The notes beneath the pieces were generated by a model. The model saw only the letters and a program-made list of their open reading frames with translations, was not told the origin of the DNA and did not search any database. The position numbers and the translations under genes were made by a program. A stretch of DNA of 64,000 bases from NCBI RefSeq assembly GCF_002245655.1, contig NZ_NOIH01000008.1, positions 1-64,000 of the forward strand, in the 5' to 3' direction. The DNA is from Thauera propionica (lineage in GTDB: Bacteria > Pseudomonadota > Gammaproteobacteria > Burkholderiales > Rhodocyclaceae). Shown one piece after another: positions 49,008 to 59,149 of the stretch. Positions within the stretch are counted from its first letter, which is position 1; every line of letters begins with the position of its first letter.

Positions 49008-49667
49008 ATGGACTCACTGATCTCGACGCTGGCAATCTGGGCCTTGCCGGTGTTGCTAGCCATCACGCTGCACGAGGCGGCGCACGGCTATGTCGCCCGG
49101 CACTTCGGCGACCCGACGGCCGACCTCGCGGGCCGGATCACGCTCAATCCGCTGCGCCACATCGACCCGGTCGGCACCGTACTGGTGCCCGCCGGCATTC
49201 TGGCACTCAGCACGCTGTTCGGCGGGGGCGGGATCCTGTTCGGTTGGGCGAAGCCGGTGCCGGTCAATTTCGGTCGTCTGCGCAATCCCAAGGCCGACAT
49301 GCTTTGGGTGGCGGCGGCCGGTCCGGCCACCAACCTCGCGATGGCGATTGGTTGGGCGATTCTGTTCCGGATCGCCATTGCGGGCGAGCCGGGCGCGTAT
49401 ACCCTGCCAATGATGAAGATGGCCGACGCCGGCATGCAGATCAATGCGGTGCTGATGGTGCTCAACCTACTGCCGATTCCTCCGCTCGATGGCGGGCGGA
49501 TCGCCGTCAGCCTGCTGCCACATCGGCTGGCATGGAGCTTCGCACGCCTCGAGCCCTACGGCTTCCCGATCCTGCTTGTGCTGTTGTTCACCGGCGTGCT
49601 CGGCACGATCCTGTGGCCGCTGATCGCGGGTTTCCGCTTTCTGCTGGGCGCGCTGATCGGCATCTGA
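49008..49667 (+). CDS. Site-2-protease-like M50 membrane metalloprotease
   Basis: A small intramembrane zinc-protease homologue of 219 residues with about five helices. The zinc motif is H22-E-A-A-H26 (TLHEAAHGY), and the second motif NLLPIPPLDGGRI carries the Asp ligand. There is no PDZ domain, as in the short FpvI/YwhC-type group. The substrate is unknown. It lies 13 bases before scpA; the M50-scpA-scpB-rluB order is common in betaproteobacteria. Confidence 0.9.
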   Translation: MDSLISTLAIWALPVLLAITLHEAAHGYVARHFGDPTADLAGRITLNPLRHIDPVGTVLVPAGILALSTLFGGGGILFGWAKPVPVNFGRLRNPKADMLWVAAAGPATNLAMAIGWAILFRIAIAGEPGAYTLPMMKMADAGMQINAVLMVLNLLPIPPLDGGRIAVSLLPHRLAWSFARLEPYGFPILLVLLFTGVLGTILWPLIAGFRFLLGALIGI

Positions 49668-49680
49668 AGCCCGTGCGTCC

Positions 49681-50511
49681 ATGAACCTGCCGCTTGACCT
49701 GGCGCCGGTCGACGCGCCCGATGTGCTCGAACAGGTGGCGCGCATCTACGGCGAGCCCCTGCTCGAACTGCCGAAAGACCTGTATATTCCGCCCGACGCG
49801 CTGCAGGTGTTTCTCGAGGCCTTCGAGGGGCCGCTGGATCTGCTGCTGTATCTGATCCGCAAGGCCAACCTGGACGTGCTGGACATTCCGATGGCGCCGC
49901 TGACGGCGCAGTATCTGGAGTACGTCGAGGCGATGCGTGCGACGAACCTGGAGCTCGCTGCCGAATACCTGCTGATGGCGGCGATGCTGCTCGAGATCAA
50001 GTCGCGCATGTTGCTGCCGCGGCCGCCGCGCGAAAGCGCGGAAGAAGAGGATCCGCGGGCCGAGCTGGTGCGCCGCCTGATGGAATACGAACGCATGAAA
50101 CTCGCCGCGGCGCGGCTGGACATGCTGCCGCGGGCCGAGCGGGATTTCGAATGGGTCGGGGTGTTCGTTGCCGAGAAGGTGGTCGAACGCCAGCCCGAGG
50201 TCAGTCTGCACGACCTGCAGCTGGCCTGGTTGCGGATCATGAAGAAGGCCCGCCTCACCCAGCATCACCGTGTCGGGCGGGAGCAGCTTTCGGTGCGCGA
50301 GCACATGAGCGCCATCCTGCGCAAGCTGGGCGATGGTGCATTCGTCGTGTTCGACACCCTGTTCGACGTGAAGCTCGGCGCGCCGGGGCTCGTGGTGAGC
50401 TTTCTTGCGGTACTGGAGCTGGTGAAGGAAAAGCTGGTCGAGGTGAGCCAGAACGAGGCGTTTTCGCCCATTTACGTCAAGTTGGCCGATGCATCCCGCG
50501 ACGACGCCTGA
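49681..50511 (+). CDS. scpA: Segregation and condensation protein A
   Basis: The kleisin subunit of the SMC-ScpAB condensin, linking SMC heads during chromosome compaction. It has 276 residues; the N-terminal kleisin helix region is [21 protein letters not shown], preceded by about 45 extra residues that are common in proteobacterial versions. A winged-helix C-terminus is expected. Its end overlaps scpB by 23 bases. Confidence 0.95.
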   Translation: MNLPLDLAPVDAPDVLEQVARIYGEPLLELPKDLYIPPDALQVFLEAFEGPLDLLLYLIRKANLDVLDIPMAPLTAQYLEYVEAMRATNLELAAEYLLMAAMLLEIKSRMLLPRPPRESAEEEDPRAELVRRLMEYERMKLAAARLDMLPRAERDFEWVGVFVAEKVVERQPEVSLHDLQLAWLRIMKKARLTQHHRVGREQLSVREHMSAILRKLGDGAFVVFDTLFDVKLGAPGLVVSFLAVLELVKEKLVEVSQNEAFSPIYVKLADASRDDA

Positions 50512-51088
50512 AGCCTGGTTGCGCATCATCGAGGCGGCGCTGCTGGCGGCGCCGGCACCTCTGCCGGTGTCCGAACTGCGCCGTCTGTTCGAGGACGATC
50601 CGGGGCCCGATCTCGTGCGCAAGTTGCTGGAGGAGCTGCGCGCCGAGTGGTTTGCTGCGGGACGGGGCGTCGAGCTCGTTCAGCTGGCGACCGGCTGGCG
50701 CTTCCAGACCCGGCCCGAATATCAGGTCTATCTGGACCGGCTGAAAGAAGAAAAGCCGCCGCGCTATTCGCGGGCGGTGATGGAAACACTGGCGATCATT
50801 GCCTATCGGCAACCCGTCACGCGCGGCGACATCGAGGAGGTGCGCGGCGTGGCGGTGTCGCCCAACATATTGAAGACGCTTGAATCGCGCGGCTGGATCG
50901 ACGTCGTCGGTCACCGCGACACGCCGGGTCGCCCGGCGCTTTTCGCCACCACTCGGCGCTTTCTCGATGACATGGGTCTGCGCAGCCTCACCGAGCTGCC
51001 TGCGCTGACCGAGATCGAAAAAATCATGGACCTTGTCGATGCCTCGCAAACCGAACAGCCCGTTCCGGCCCCCACAGAAGAAGTCTGA
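50489..51088 (+). CDS. scpB: Segregation and condensation protein B
   Basis: The kleisin-associated winged-helix partner of ScpA. It has 199 residues with the conserved core [21 protein letters not shown] and [14 protein letters not shown]. It overlaps scpA (23 bases) and rluB (50 bases), so the three are tightly coupled. No SMC gene is in the window. Confidence 0.95.
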   Translation: MHPATTPEAWLRIIEAALLAAPAPLPVSELRRLFEDDPGPDLVRKLLEELRAEWFAAGRGVELVQLATGWRFQTRPEYQVYLDRLKEEKPPRYSRAVMETLAIIAYRQPVTRGDIEEVRGVAVSPNILKTLESRGWIDVVGHRDTPGRPALFATTRRFLDDMGLRSLTELPALTEIEKIMDLVDASQTEQPVPAPTEEV

Positions 51089-52181
51089 AGCGATCGAGAT
51101 TCTCGACCGCCCTGCACGTCCGCCGCGCGGAGGTCGCGAGAGCGCGCGCGACGAGGACGCCCAGCCGCAGGATCCGAATGCGCACCTGAATGCCGATCCG
51201 CGCGCGCCCCGATCCCCGCGTGGTGGGCGCGGCGGCAGTCGCCAGGGCGGCGATGCGTCCCGTCGCGAGGATGCGCATCTTTCCGCACTCGGGCAGGTCG
51301 AGCGCGGTGAGCGGACGCCACGCGGGCGGCCACAGGGGCAGGCAAAGGGGCGCAACAATGCGCCGACCACGCTGACCGAGCCCGAGCGGCTGCAGAAGGT
51401 GCTGGCGCAGGCCGGTGTCGCCTCGCGGCGTGAGATCGAAGAATGGGTGGTTGCCGGCCGCATCTCGGTGAATGGCCTGCCGGCCTCCCTTGGCCAGAAA
51501 ATCGGGCCGGGCGACCGCGTCAAGGTCAATGGCAAGCTGATCCCGCTGCGCTTCACCCAGCGCTCGCCGCGTGTGCTGATCTATCACAAGCCCGAGGGCG
51601 AGATCGTCTCGCGTGACGATCCGGAAGGGCGTCCGACGGTCTTCGAGCGCCTGCCGGTGCTGCGCAAGGGGCGCTGGCTGGCGGTCGGTCGCCTCGATTT
51701 CAATACGTCCGGCCTGCTGCTGTTCACCAATGACGGCGACCTGGCGAACAAGCTGATGCATCCCCGCTATGAGCTCGAGCGCGAATACGCGGTGCGCCTG
51801 CTGGGTGAGCTGACAGAGGAGCAGGCGAAGTCGCTGACCGAAGGCATCCAACTCGAGGATGGCCCGGCAAAGTTCAACACCCTGCGCGACGAAGGGGGTG
51901 AGGGCGCCAATCACTGGTATCGCGTGACCATCTCCGAGGGGCGCAACCGGGAGGTGCGGCGCATGTTCGAAGCCGTCGGCCTGACGGTGAGTCGCCTGAT
52001 GCGGGTGCGCTACGGCGCGGTGGAGCTGCCGGCGCGCCTCAAGCGCGGCATGTGGATGGAGATGCCTGAGGCGGATGCCTGCAAGCTGGCAGGGGTCGCC
52101 GCTCCGCAGCGCCAGGGGCAGGACGAAAAGCGCGCCAAGCGCCCGCCCAAGATGCACCGCACCACGCCGTCGTCGCGCTGA
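51039..52181 (+). CDS. rluB: 23S rRNA pseudouridine-2605 synthase
   Basis: This isomerises U2605 of 23S rRNA. It has 380 residues: an N-terminal basic, low-complexity extension of about 100 residues (Arg/Gly/Pro-rich), an S4 RNA-binding domain ([20 protein letters not shown]), the RsuA-type catalytic domain with D220 in [13 protein letters not shown], and a basic tail. The ATG at 51039 is preferred over a TTG six bases upstream; both lie inside scpB. RsuA/RluB/RluE/RluF are similar, but the S4 domain plus tails and the scpB linkage favour RluB. Confidence 0.92.
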   Translation: MPRKPNSPFRPPQKKSEAIEILDRPARPPRGGRESARDEDAQPQDPNAHLNADPRAPRSPRGGRGGSRQGGDASRREDAHLSALGQVERGERTPRGRPQGQAKGRNNAPTTLTEPERLQKVLAQAGVASRREIEEWVVAGRISVNGLPASLGQKIGPGDRVKVNGKLIPLRFTQRSPRVLIYHKPEGEIVSRDDPEGRPTVFERLPVLRKGRWLAVGRLDFNTSGLLLFTNDGDLANKLMHPRYELEREYAVRLLGELTEEQAKSLTEGIQLEDGPAKFNTLRDEGGEGANHWYRVTISEGRNREVRRMFEAVGLTVSRLMRVRYGAVELPARLKRGMWMEMPEADACKLAGVAAPQRQGQDEKRAKRPPKMHRTTPSSR

Positions 52182-52212
52182 CCTTCTCCGGCGACGCCAA
52201 TGAGCGTGATAC

Positions 52213-52249
52213 GCCAGGCAAGCTGCTGCGCTGCAGCAGTTTGCCTGGC
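52213..52249 (+). terminator. Terminator-like hairpin after rluB
   Basis: A 17-bp stem (52213-52229 with 52233-52249, one G-U, loop GCT) is followed by TGTCTGTTTT. Its right arm overlaps the presumed -35 of the next promoter. Confidence 0.75.
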
Positions 52250-52270
52250 TGTCTGTTTTGCAGCTATAAT
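52241..52270 (+). promoter_or_regulatory. Candidate sigma-70 promoter for rimP-nusA-infB
   Basis: TTGCCT (52241-52246), 18-bp spacer, perfect TATAAT (52265-52270), then TCCGCGGC. The leader to rimP would be about 165 bases. Confidence 0.65.
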
Positions 52271-52380
52271 TCCGCGGCTTTGATGGATGGCTTGGTTCTG
52301 ACGGCGCCCTACAGGTGCGTCAGGCGCGTCCGTCATTCGGTTGTGACCAGCGGCGTGTTCCCGGCAGGAACAATTGTTTG

Positions 52381-52402
52381 ATGGGCGTTAGGCCCATTTT
52401 TT
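52381..52402 (+). promoter_or_regulatory. Attenuator-like hairpin in the rimP-nusA leader
   Basis: ATGGGC (52381-52386) pairs with GCCCAT (52392-52397) and runs into six T's, 40 bases before the rimP ATG. A hairpin GTTCC-CGGCA-GGAAC lies just upstream (52357-52371), and a larger imperfect stem at about 52299-52322. It looks like a Rho-independent terminator placed between promoter and first gene. Confidence 0.6.
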
Positions 52403-52441
52403 ATTTGTGCGCGACGATTTCGCGCGTGGTGGAAGAAAGGC

Positions 52442-52876
52442 ATGCGAGCAGGAATCGAGAATCTGATCGAACAGGTGGTGACCGGCCTCGGCTACGAGCT
52501 CGTCGACATCGAGTTCTCGCCGCGCGGGCGTCTGCTGCGCGTGTTTCTCGACATCGAGCGCGGCATCACGGTCGATGACTGCGCGACGGTGAGCAACCAG
52601 CTGCAGCGCGTATTCGAGGTCGAGAACATCGATTACGACCGCCTCGAGGTGTCGTCGCCGGGTCTCGATCGTCCGCTCAAGAAACTCGCCGATTTCGAGC
52701 GTTTCGCAGGCGAGGAAGTGCAGATCCGGTTGTCGCTGCCGGTCAACAATCAACGTAATTTTGCGGGTGTGCTCGGTGGTGTGCGCGATGGCGCCGTGGT
52801 GATCACGACCGAGAAGGGCGAGCAGCTGCTGCCCTTCGAGGACATCGAGAAGGCACGCCTTGTCCCCAAATTCTGA
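52442..52876 (+). CDS. rimP: Ribosome maturation factor RimP
   Basis: A 30S assembly factor needed for efficient small-subunit maturation. It has 144 residues with LGYELVDIEFSPRGRLLRVF and the conserved YDRLEVSSPGLDRPLKK. GAAAGG lies 6 bases before the ATG. It is the first gene of the rimP-nusA-infB-rbfA-truB operon. Unlike in E. coli, no initiator tRNA gene precedes it. Confidence 0.95.
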   Translation: MRAGIENLIEQVVTGLGYELVDIEFSPRGRLLRVFLDIERGITVDDCATVSNQLQRVFEVENIDYDRLEVSSPGLDRPLKKLADFERFAGEEVQIRLSLPVNNQRNFAGVLGGVRDGAVVITTEKGEQLLPFEDIEKARLVPKF

Positions 52877-52903
52877 GACTGTGGATGTGGAGGTTTTCCT
52901 GAG

Positions 52904-54379
52904 ATGAGCCGCGAGATCCTGCTGCTTGTTGATGCACTGGCGCGTGAGAAGAACGTCGCCAAGGACATCGTTTTCGCCGCGCTTGAGTCCGCGCTGGCCT
53001 CCGCGACCAAAAAGCGCATTCATGACGACGCCGACGTGGTCGTGTCCATCGATCGCGACACGGGCGATCACACCTCGTGCCGGCGCTGGATCGTCATGCC
53101 CGACGAGGAAGTCACCAACGATGAAGCCGAGATGGGCATCATCGATGCGCGTGACATCAATCCCGACATCCAGCTCGGCGAGTACATCACCGAGGAGCTC
53201 GAGCCGATCGATTTCGGTCGTATCGGCGCGCAGGCGGCCAAGCAGGTCATCCTGCAGAAGATCCGCGATGCGGAGCGCGAACAGGTGCTCAACGACTTCC
53301 TCGAACGCAAGGAATTCCTGGTCTCGGGTTCGATCAAGCGCATGGAGCGCGGTAACGCGATCATCGAGGTCGGCCGCATGGAAGCGGTCCTGCCGCGCGA
53401 CCAGCAGATCCCGCGCGAGAATCTGCGCGTCGGCGATCGCGTCAAGGCCTTCCTGCTGCGCATCGACCGCGGCGCCCGCGGTCCGCAGCTGATCCTGTCG
53501 CGCACCGCGCCCGAGTTCCTGATGAAGCTGTTCGAGCTCGAAGTTCCGGAGATCGAGGACGGTCTGCTCGAGATCAAGGCCTGCGCCCGTGATCCGGGTC
53601 TGCGCGCGAAGATTGCGGTCAAGTCCAACGATCCGCGCATCGATCCGATCGGCACCTGCGTGGGTCTGCGCGGTTCGCGCGTGACCGCGGTCCGCAACGA
53701 GATCGGCGGCGAGCAGATCGACATCATCGTGTGGGCGGCTGATCCGGCCCAGTTCGTCGTCGCCGCCCTGCAGCCGGCCGAAGTCGTGTCGATCGTCGTG
53801 GATGAGGAAGCCCACGCGATGGACGTCGTGGTCGACGAGAACAACCTTGCCATCGCCATCGGCCGTAACGGCCAGAACGTCAAGCTCGCGTCCGAGTTGA
53901 CGGGCTGGACCATCAACCTGATGAGTGAGCAGGAGTCGGCCGAGAAGACCGCGCAGGAGCAGCAGGGGCTGCGCGCGCTGTTCATGGAAAAGCTGGATGT
54001 CGACGAGGAAATCGCCGACATCCTGATCGAGGAGGGCTTCTCCTCCCTGGAAGAAATCGCCTACGTTCCTTTGGCCGAGATGCTCGAAATCGAGGCCTTC
54101 GACGAGGAAACGGTCAACGAACTGCGCAATCGTGCGCGGAACGTACTGCTGACCGAGGCGATCGTGACCGAAGAGCAGCTGGAGAATGTCTCCGACGACC
54201 TGCTCAATCTCGACGGCATGGAGAAGTCGCTTGCCGCCAAACTGGCCCAACAGGGTATCCGTACCCGCGACGACCTGGCCGACCTTGCGGTCGACGAGCT
54301 GGTCGAAATGGCCGGGATCGACGAAGAAAGAGCCAAGGCGCTGATTTCCGTTGCGCGCGCCCATTGGTTCGAAGAATGA
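52904..54379 (+). CDS. nusA: Transcription termination/antitermination factor NusA
   Basis: An RNA-polymerase-bound elongation factor controlling pausing, termination and antitermination. It has 491 residues: N-terminal domain (1 to about 130, starting [15 protein letters not shown]), S1 domain (about 135-200), two KH domains (about 205-345, VGLRGSRV and [14 protein letters not shown]), and two C-terminal acidic helix-hairpin-helix repeats as in E. coli. GGAGG precedes the ATG by 10 bases. It may control its own operon through the leader hairpin. Confidence 0.97.
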   Translation: MSREILLLVDALAREKNVAKDIVFAALESALASATKKRIHDDADVVVSIDRDTGDHTSCRRWIVMPDEEVTNDEAEMGIIDARDINPDIQLGEYITEELEPIDFGRIGAQAAKQVILQKIRDAEREQVLNDFLERKEFLVSGSIKRMERGNAIIEVGRMEAVLPRDQQIPRENLRVGDRVKAFLLRIDRGARGPQLILSRTAPEFLMKLFELEVPEIEDGLLEIKACARDPGLRAKIAVKSNDPRIDPIGTCVGLRGSRVTAVRNEIGGEQIDIIVWAADPAQFVVAALQPAEVVSIVVDEEAHAMDVVVDENNLAIAIGRNGQNVKLASELTGWTINLMSEQESAEKTAQEQQGLRALFMEKLDVDEEIADILIEEGFSSLEEIAYVPLAEMLEIEAFDEETVNELRNRARNVLLTEAIVTEEQLENVSDDLLNLDGMEKSLAAKLAQQGIRTRDDLADLAVDELVEMAGIDEERAKALISVARAHWFEE

Positions 54380-54392
54380 TGGGAGGGCAGTA

Positions 54393-57218
54393 ATGGAAAA
54401 CATGAGCGTGACCCAGTTTGCCGGCGAACTGAAGATGCCGGCCGCGGTACTGCTCGAGCAGTTGAAGCGTGCCGGTGTGGAAAAGACCGGTCCGACGGAC
54501 CTGCTGACCGAACAGGACAAGGCCCGACTGCTGGAATACCTGCGTCGAGCCCATGGCGACACCGAGCCGAAGGGCAAGATCACCCTGACGCGCAAGCAGA
54601 CGACCGAGATCCGCGCGACCGATTCGACCGGACGCGCCCGCACGGTGCAGGTCGAGGTGCGCAAGAAGCGCACGTTCGTCAAGCGTGACGAACTCGTGGC
54701 CGACCAGCCCGTCCCGGAAGTTGCCGAACTGGCAGAAGAGCCGGTGGCGGAAGTCGTCGAGCCGGTAGTTGCGCCGGAGCCGGTTGCGCCTGCCGTGCCC
54801 GAACCGGTTGCCGAAACGCCAGCGCCCGAGCCCGAGCCGGCGCCCGCTCCGGTGGTGGAGGAGCCGACCCCGGCGCCCGAACCCGTCGCCGAAGTCCCGG
54901 CCGAGCCGGAGCTTGCCGCGCCCGCCGCTGTAACCGAGCCGAAGGAGGCGAAGCCGAAGACGACCACCACGCTGGTTCGTTCCAAGCCGCTGTCCATCAG
55001 CGAGATCCTGAGCGACGAAGAAATCGCCGCGCGCAAGCGTGACGAAGAGCGCCAGCGCGCCCTCAAGGAGCGTCAGGCTGCGGACCTGCGTGCCCGCCAG
55101 GAGCGCGAAGCAGCAGCCCGCGCGGCGGCCGAAGCGCGCAAGGTCGAGGAAGAGTCCCGCCTTCGCGCCGAGCAGCAGAAGAAGGAAGAGGCCGCCAAGC
55201 CTGCCGCAGCCAAGCCGGGCAGCGGTACGCTGCACCGTCCGGCCAAGGCCGACGACAAGGGCGGCAGCAAGGATGCCAAGCGTGGCGCCGGCGCGCCGGC
55301 ACGCGAGACCGATGGCGCCAAGCGCCGCGGCGGCCTGAAGACCCGCGGTGAGGTGGGCGCTACCACCGGCAGCAACTGGCGTGGTGCAGGCAAGGGCGGC
55401 GGTCGCCACGGCCGTCACCAGCAGGACGACCGCTCGAACTTCCAGGCGCCGAGCGAGCCGATCGTGCGCGAAGTGCACGTGCCGGAAACCATCACCGTGG
55501 CCGATCTCGCCCACAAGATGGCGGTGAAGGCGACCGAAGTGATCAAGGCCCTGATGAAGATGGGTTCGATGGTCACGATCAACCAGGTGCTGGACCAGGA
55601 CACGGCGATGATCATCGTCGAGGAAATGGGCCACACCGCGATGGCGGCGAAGCTGGACGATCCGGATGCCTTCCTGGATGAGCACGACGAGCACAAGGAT
55701 GTCGAAGTCCTGCCGCGCGCGCCGGTCGTTACCGTCATGGGTCACGTTGACCACGGCAAGACCTCGCTACTTGACTACATCCGTCGCGCCAAGGTCGCTT
55801 CGGGTGAGTTCGGCGGCATTACGCAGCACATCGGCGCATACCACGTCGAGACTTCGCGTGGCATGGTGACCTTCCTCGACACCCCGGGTCACGAAGCCTT
55901 TACGGCGATGCGTGCGCGTGGTGCGAAGGCGACCGACATCGTCATCCTGGTGGTGGCGGCGGACGACGGCGTCATGCCGCAGACGCGCGAGGCGATCCAC
56001 CATGCCAAGGCGGCCGGTGTGCCGCTGGTGGTGGCGATCAACAAGATCGACAAGCCCGAAGCCAACCCCGACCGCGTCAAGCAGGAACTGATCGCCGAGA
56101 GCGTCATTCCGGAAGAGTACGGTGGCGACGTCATGTTCGTGCCGGTGTCCGCCAAGAAGGGTACGGGCGTCGACGAACTGCTCGAAGCCATCCTGCTGCA
56201 GGCCGAGGTACTGGAACTGACCGCGCCGGTCGATGCGCCGGCCAAGGGTCTGATCATCGAAGCCCGTCTCGACAAGGGCCGCGGCCCGGTGGCCTCGCTG
56301 CTGGTTCAGTCGGGTACGCTGCGCAAGGGCGACGTGCTGCTGGCGGGTGCCACGTTCGGCCGCATCCGCGCGATGCTGGACGAGAACGGCAAGCAGATCG
56401 ACGAAGCCGGTCCTTCGATCCCGGTCGAGATTCTCGGCCTGTCGGACGTGCCGTCCGCGGGTGACGAGGCGATCGCGCTGGCCGACGAGAAGAAGGCGCG
56501 TGAAATTGCCCTGTTCCGTCAGGGTAAGTTCCGCGACGTCAAGCTCGCCAAGCAGCAGGCCGCCAAGCTCGAGACACTGATGGAGCAGATGGCCGAGGGC
56601 GAGGTCAAGAGCCTGCCCCTCATCATCAAGGCCGACGTGCAGGGTTCACAGGAAGCGCTGGTGCAGTCGCTGCAGAAACTCTCCACCGAGGAAGTGCGCG
56701 TCAATGTCATCCACGCTGCGGTCGGCGCGATCTCCGAATCGGACGTCAACCTGGCGCAGGCTTCGGGGGCCGTCATACTCGGCTTCAACACCCGCGCCGA
56801 TGCCGGTGCGCGCAAGCTGGCCGAGACCTTCGGTGTCGATATCCGCTACTACAATATCATCTACGATGCAGTGGATGAGGTGAAGGCGGCGCTGTCGGGC
56901 ATGCTCGCACCCGAGAAGCGCGAGGAGGTCATCGGCCTGGTCGAGATCCGTCAGGTGTTCACGATCTCGAAGGTGGGCTCGATCGCGGGTTGCTACGTGC
57001 TGGAAGGCGTGGTTAAGCGTGGTTCGCATGTCCGCCTGCTGCGCAACCACACGGTGCTGTGGACGGGCGAACTCGAGTCGCTCAAGCGCTTCAAGGATGA
57101 CGTCAAGGAAGTCAAGTTCGGTTACGAGTGCGGCCTGCAGCTCAAGAACTACAACGACATCCAGGAAGGCGACCAGCTCGAGGTGTTCGAGATCAAGGAA
57201 GTGGCGAGGACGCTGTAA
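54393..57218 (+). CDS. infB: Translation initiation factor IF-2
   Basis: A GTPase that places fMet-tRNA on the 30S subunit. It has 941 residues: an IF2_N domain (1 to about 55), a long Pro/Ala/Glu-rich linker and charged helical region (about 100-300), a second IF2_N-like domain, G domain with G1 at 450-457 (GHVDHGKT), DTPGHE and NKID, then domains II-IV. The ATG at 54393 follows GGGAGG. Internal in-frame starts that could give short isoforms were not judged. Confidence 0.97.
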   Translation: MENMSVTQFAGELKMPAAVLLEQLKRAGVEKTGPTDLLTEQDKARLLEYLRRAHGDTEPKGKITLTRKQTTEIRATDSTGRARTVQVEVRKKRTFVKRDELVADQPVPEVAELAEEPVAEVVEPVVAPEPVAPAVPEPVAETPAPEPEPAPAPVVEEPTPAPEPVAEVPAEPELAAPAAVTEPKEAKPKTTTTLVRSKPLSISEILSDEEIAARKRDEERQRALKERQAADLRARQEREAAARAAAEARKVEEESRLRAEQQKKEEAAKPAAAKPGSGTLHRPAKADDKGGSKDAKRGAGAPARETDGAKRRGGLKTRGEVGATTGSNWRGAGKGGGRHGRHQQDDRSNFQAPSEPIVREVHVPETITVADLAHKMAVKATEVIKALMKMGSMVTINQVLDQDTAMIIVEEMGHTAMAAKLDDPDAFLDEHDEHKDVEVLPRAPVVTVMGHVDHGKTSLLDYIRRAKVASGEFGGITQHIGAYHVETSRGMVTFLDTPGHEAFTAMRARGAKATDIVILVVAADDGVMPQTREAIHHAKAAGVPLVVAINKIDKPEANPDRVKQELIAESVIPEEYGGDVMFVPVSAKKGTGVDELLEAILLQAEVLELTAPVDAPAKGLIIEARLDKGRGPVASLLVQSGTLRKGDVLLAGATFGRIRAMLDENGKQIDEAGPSIPVEILGLSDVPSAGDEAIALADEKKAREIALFRQGKFRDVKLAKQQAAKLETLMEQMAEGEVKSLPLIIKADVQGSQEALVQSLQKLSTEEVRVNVIHAAVGAISESDVNLAQASGAVILGFNTRADAGARKLAETFGVDIRYYNIIYDAVDEVKAALSGMLAPEKREEVIGLVEIRQVFTISKVGSIAGCYVLEGVVKRGSHVRLLRNHTVLWTGELESLKRFKDDVKEVKFGYECGLQLKNYNDIQEGDQLEVFEIKEVARTL

Positions 57219-57221
57219 GCC

Positions 57222-57647
57222 ATGCCCAAGGAGTATTCGCGCAGCCAGCGCGTGGTGGAGCAGATCCGCCGCGAGCTGGCGGAACTGATCCGGCTTGAGG
57301 TGAAAGATCCTCGAGTCGGTTTCATCACGCTCACCGATGTCGAGATCACGCCCGACTACGCTCACGCCAAGGTGTTCTTCACCTCGATGACGGGCGAGGC
57401 TGACGTGCCCGAGATCCAGCAGGGCCTGCGCCGCGCGAGCGGCTTCCTGCGCCGCGAGCTCGGCCGTCGGATTCGGATCCATACGATTCCGGAACTTCAC
57501 TTCCACTACGATCGCTCGGTCGAGGAGGGCTCGCGCCTTTCCCGGCTGATCGACGACGTGGTGCGCGAGGATGAGGCCCGTCACCAGGACGAAGCCGGCG
57601 AAACGGACCCCAAGTCGGCCGACGATGACGGAAGCGCAAAGTCCTGA
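57222..57647 (+). CDS. rbfA: Ribosome-binding factor A
   Basis: A KH-fold 30S maturation factor linked to 16S 5'-end processing and cold adaptation. It has 141 residues: MPKEYSRSQRVVEQIRRELA start, EVKDPRVGFITLTDVEITPD, and IPELHFHYDRSVEEG. The ATG lies 3 bases after infB. Its 3' end overlaps truB by 23 bases and its acidic C-terminal tail is encoded there. Confidence 0.95.
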   Translation: MPKEYSRSQRVVEQIRRELAELIRLEVKDPRVGFITLTDVEITPDYAHAKVFFTSMTGEADVPEIQQGLRRASGFLRRELGRRIRIHTIPELHFHYDRSVEEGSRLSRLIDDVVREDEARHQDEAGETDPKSADDDGSAKS

Positions 57648-58602
57648 AGCAGCGGCGCGTCCGCGCCGGCCGAAGCAGCCGCAACGCAAGATTATCCGTC
57701 GCATCGTCGACGGCGTGCTGCTGCTCGACAAGCCGCAAGGCATGAGTTCCAACGGTGCGCTGCAGGCGGCGCGGCGTCTGCTCAATGCCGCAAAGGCCGG
57801 CCATACCGGCACGCTGGACCCGATGGCGAGCGGCCTGTTGCCGCTGACCTTCGGCGAGGCCACCAAGTTTTCGCAGATGCTGCTCGACGCCGACAAGACC
57901 TACGAGGCCGTCGTGCAACTGGGTGTCGAGACCGACAGCGGTGATGCCGAGGGCTCAGTGGTGGCGACCCACCCGGTTGCCGTCGATCTGGCGCAACTCG
58001 AAGCCGTGCTTGCGCGTTTCCGTGGCGAGATCGAGCAGGTGCCGCCGATGTATTCGGCGCTCAAGCGCAACGGTAAGGCGCTGTATGAATACGCCCGTGC
58101 CGGCATCGAGGTCGAGCGGGAGGCGCGTCGGGTCACGATCCATGCGCTCGATCTGCTCGACTTCGGGGCCGATCGCTTCACCATTCGGGTTGCGTGCAGC
58201 AAGGGCACCTACATACGCAGCCTGGCGATGGATATTGGCGCGGCCCTGGGCTGCGGTGCGCATCTGTGTGCCTTGCGCCGCACGCACATCGGGCCGTTCG
58301 ACGTGACCGACGCAGTTTCGTTGGGCGCACTTGAAGCGTGTGCGGCCGAAGCACGTGACGGCCTGCTGGCTTCGGCCGACGCGCTGGTCGCGGTGTATCC
58401 CGAGCTGCGACTTGATGGAGAGCAGGCCCGCGGTCTGCTGCAGGGAAGGGTTTTGCCGCTGGGGCGAGCTGGTGCCGAAGGCTTGGTGCGGGTCTACGGG
58501 CCTAAGGGTTTCCTCGGTCTCGGGCAGTGGCAGGATGGGGGCAAGCTGGTCGCACGCCGGCTGATTGCCACCGATGGCGGGGCGTTCGACGCATCCGCAT
58601 GA
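57625..58602 (+). CDS. truB: tRNA pseudouridine-55 synthase
   Basis: This makes pseudouridine 55 in the T-loop of tRNAs. It has 325 residues: LLLDKPQGMSSN, catalytic D65 in HTGTLDPMASGLLP, and KTYEAVVQLG, plus a C-terminal PUA-like domain. A basic N-terminal extension (about 20 residues) precedes the core. The ATG at 57625 lies within rbfA; the open frame extends further upstream but only as rbfA antiframe. Confidence 0.95.
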   Translation: MTEAQSPEAAARPRRPKQPQRKIIRRIVDGVLLLDKPQGMSSNGALQAARRLLNAAKAGHTGTLDPMASGLLPLTFGEATKFSQMLLDADKTYEAVVQLGVETDSGDAEGSVVATHPVAVDLAQLEAVLARFRGEIEQVPPMYSALKRNGKALYEYARAGIEVEREARRVTIHALDLLDFGADRFTIRVACSKGTYIRSLAMDIGAALGCGAHLCALRRTHIGPFDVTDAVSLGALEACAAEARDGLLASADALVAVYPELRLDGEQARGLLQGRVLPLGRAGAEGLVRVYGPKGFLGLGQWQDGGKLVARRLIATDGGAFDASA

Positions 58603-58608
58603 TAACGA

Positions 58609-58638
58609 TTGAGTTTTTGGTGCGGCTTTGGGTATAAT
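58609..58638 (+). promoter_or_regulatory. Candidate sigma-70 promoter for rpsO
   Basis: TTGAGT (58609-58614), 18-bp spacer, perfect TATAAT (58633-58638), then CCGCCGC. The leader would be about 37 bases. Confidence 0.7.
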
Positions 58639-58680
58639 CCGCCGCTTCTGATTGGCAGAAAAACACGAGTAAAGACACAC

Positions 58681-58950
58681 ATGGCTCTTGATACCGCATC
58701 CAAGTCGAAGATCGTCTCCGACTTCCAGCGCGCCCAGGGCGACACCGGTTCGCCGGAAGTCCAGGTTGCGCTCCTGACCGCCCGCATCAACGGGCTCGCT
58801 CCTCACTTCAAGGCCCACGGCAAGGATCACCACTCCCGCCGCGGTCTGCTGAAGATGGTCAGCCAGCGCCGCAAGCTGCTGGACTACCTGAAGGGCCGCA
58901 ACGCCGACAGCTATCGCAATCTGATCGAGCGTCTGGGCCTGCGCAAGTAA
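58681..58950 (+). CDS. rpsO: 30S ribosomal protein S15
   Basis: A primary 16S-binding protein of the platform. It has 89 residues with the conserved [18 protein letters not shown] and [21 protein letters not shown]. The ATG at 58681 gives the exact family start; a longer frame is open but runs through the promoter. As usual it precedes pnp. Confidence 0.98.
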   Translation: MALDTASKSKIVSDFQRAQGDTGSPEVQVALLTARINGLAPHFKAHGKDHHSRRGLLKMVSQRRKLLDYLKGRNADSYRNLIERLGLRK

Positions 58951-59000
58951 TTGCGTCCGTGACCAGCCCGACAGCGCCGATCAGGGCGAAGTAAGCCATC

Positions 59001-59036
59001 AAAGCCGGTGCGTGCCCCTGCGGCACCGCCGGCTTT
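59001..59036 (+). promoter_or_regulatory. Intergenic hairpin between rpsO and pnp
   Basis: AAAGCCGG (59001-59008) pairs with CCGGCTTT (59029-59036) around a GC-rich loop that can itself pair. There is no U-tract, so it may be a weak terminator or an RNase-processing hairpin of the kind that autoregulates pnp in E. coli. Confidence 0.5.
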
Positions 59037-59149
59037 GTGCCGTCTAAGGCCGTGCTTGCGTCGGGTTCGTCTTCCGGCGGAAGCGGATCGCTCGATCCGC
59101 AGGCCGCGCGCAGTTGTGGTTCGCTGCATTCATTGTTAAAGGAATCCCC

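Noticed and set aside
52271-52441. tRNA gene before rimP as in E. coli metY
   Set aside because: No cloverleaf, T-loop or CCA end; the region is better explained as a structured mRNA leader.
54690-54960. Repeat of Pro/Ala/Glu-rich codons suggesting a tandem repeat locus
   Set aside because: This is the ordinary low-complexity linker of IF-2, common to the family.
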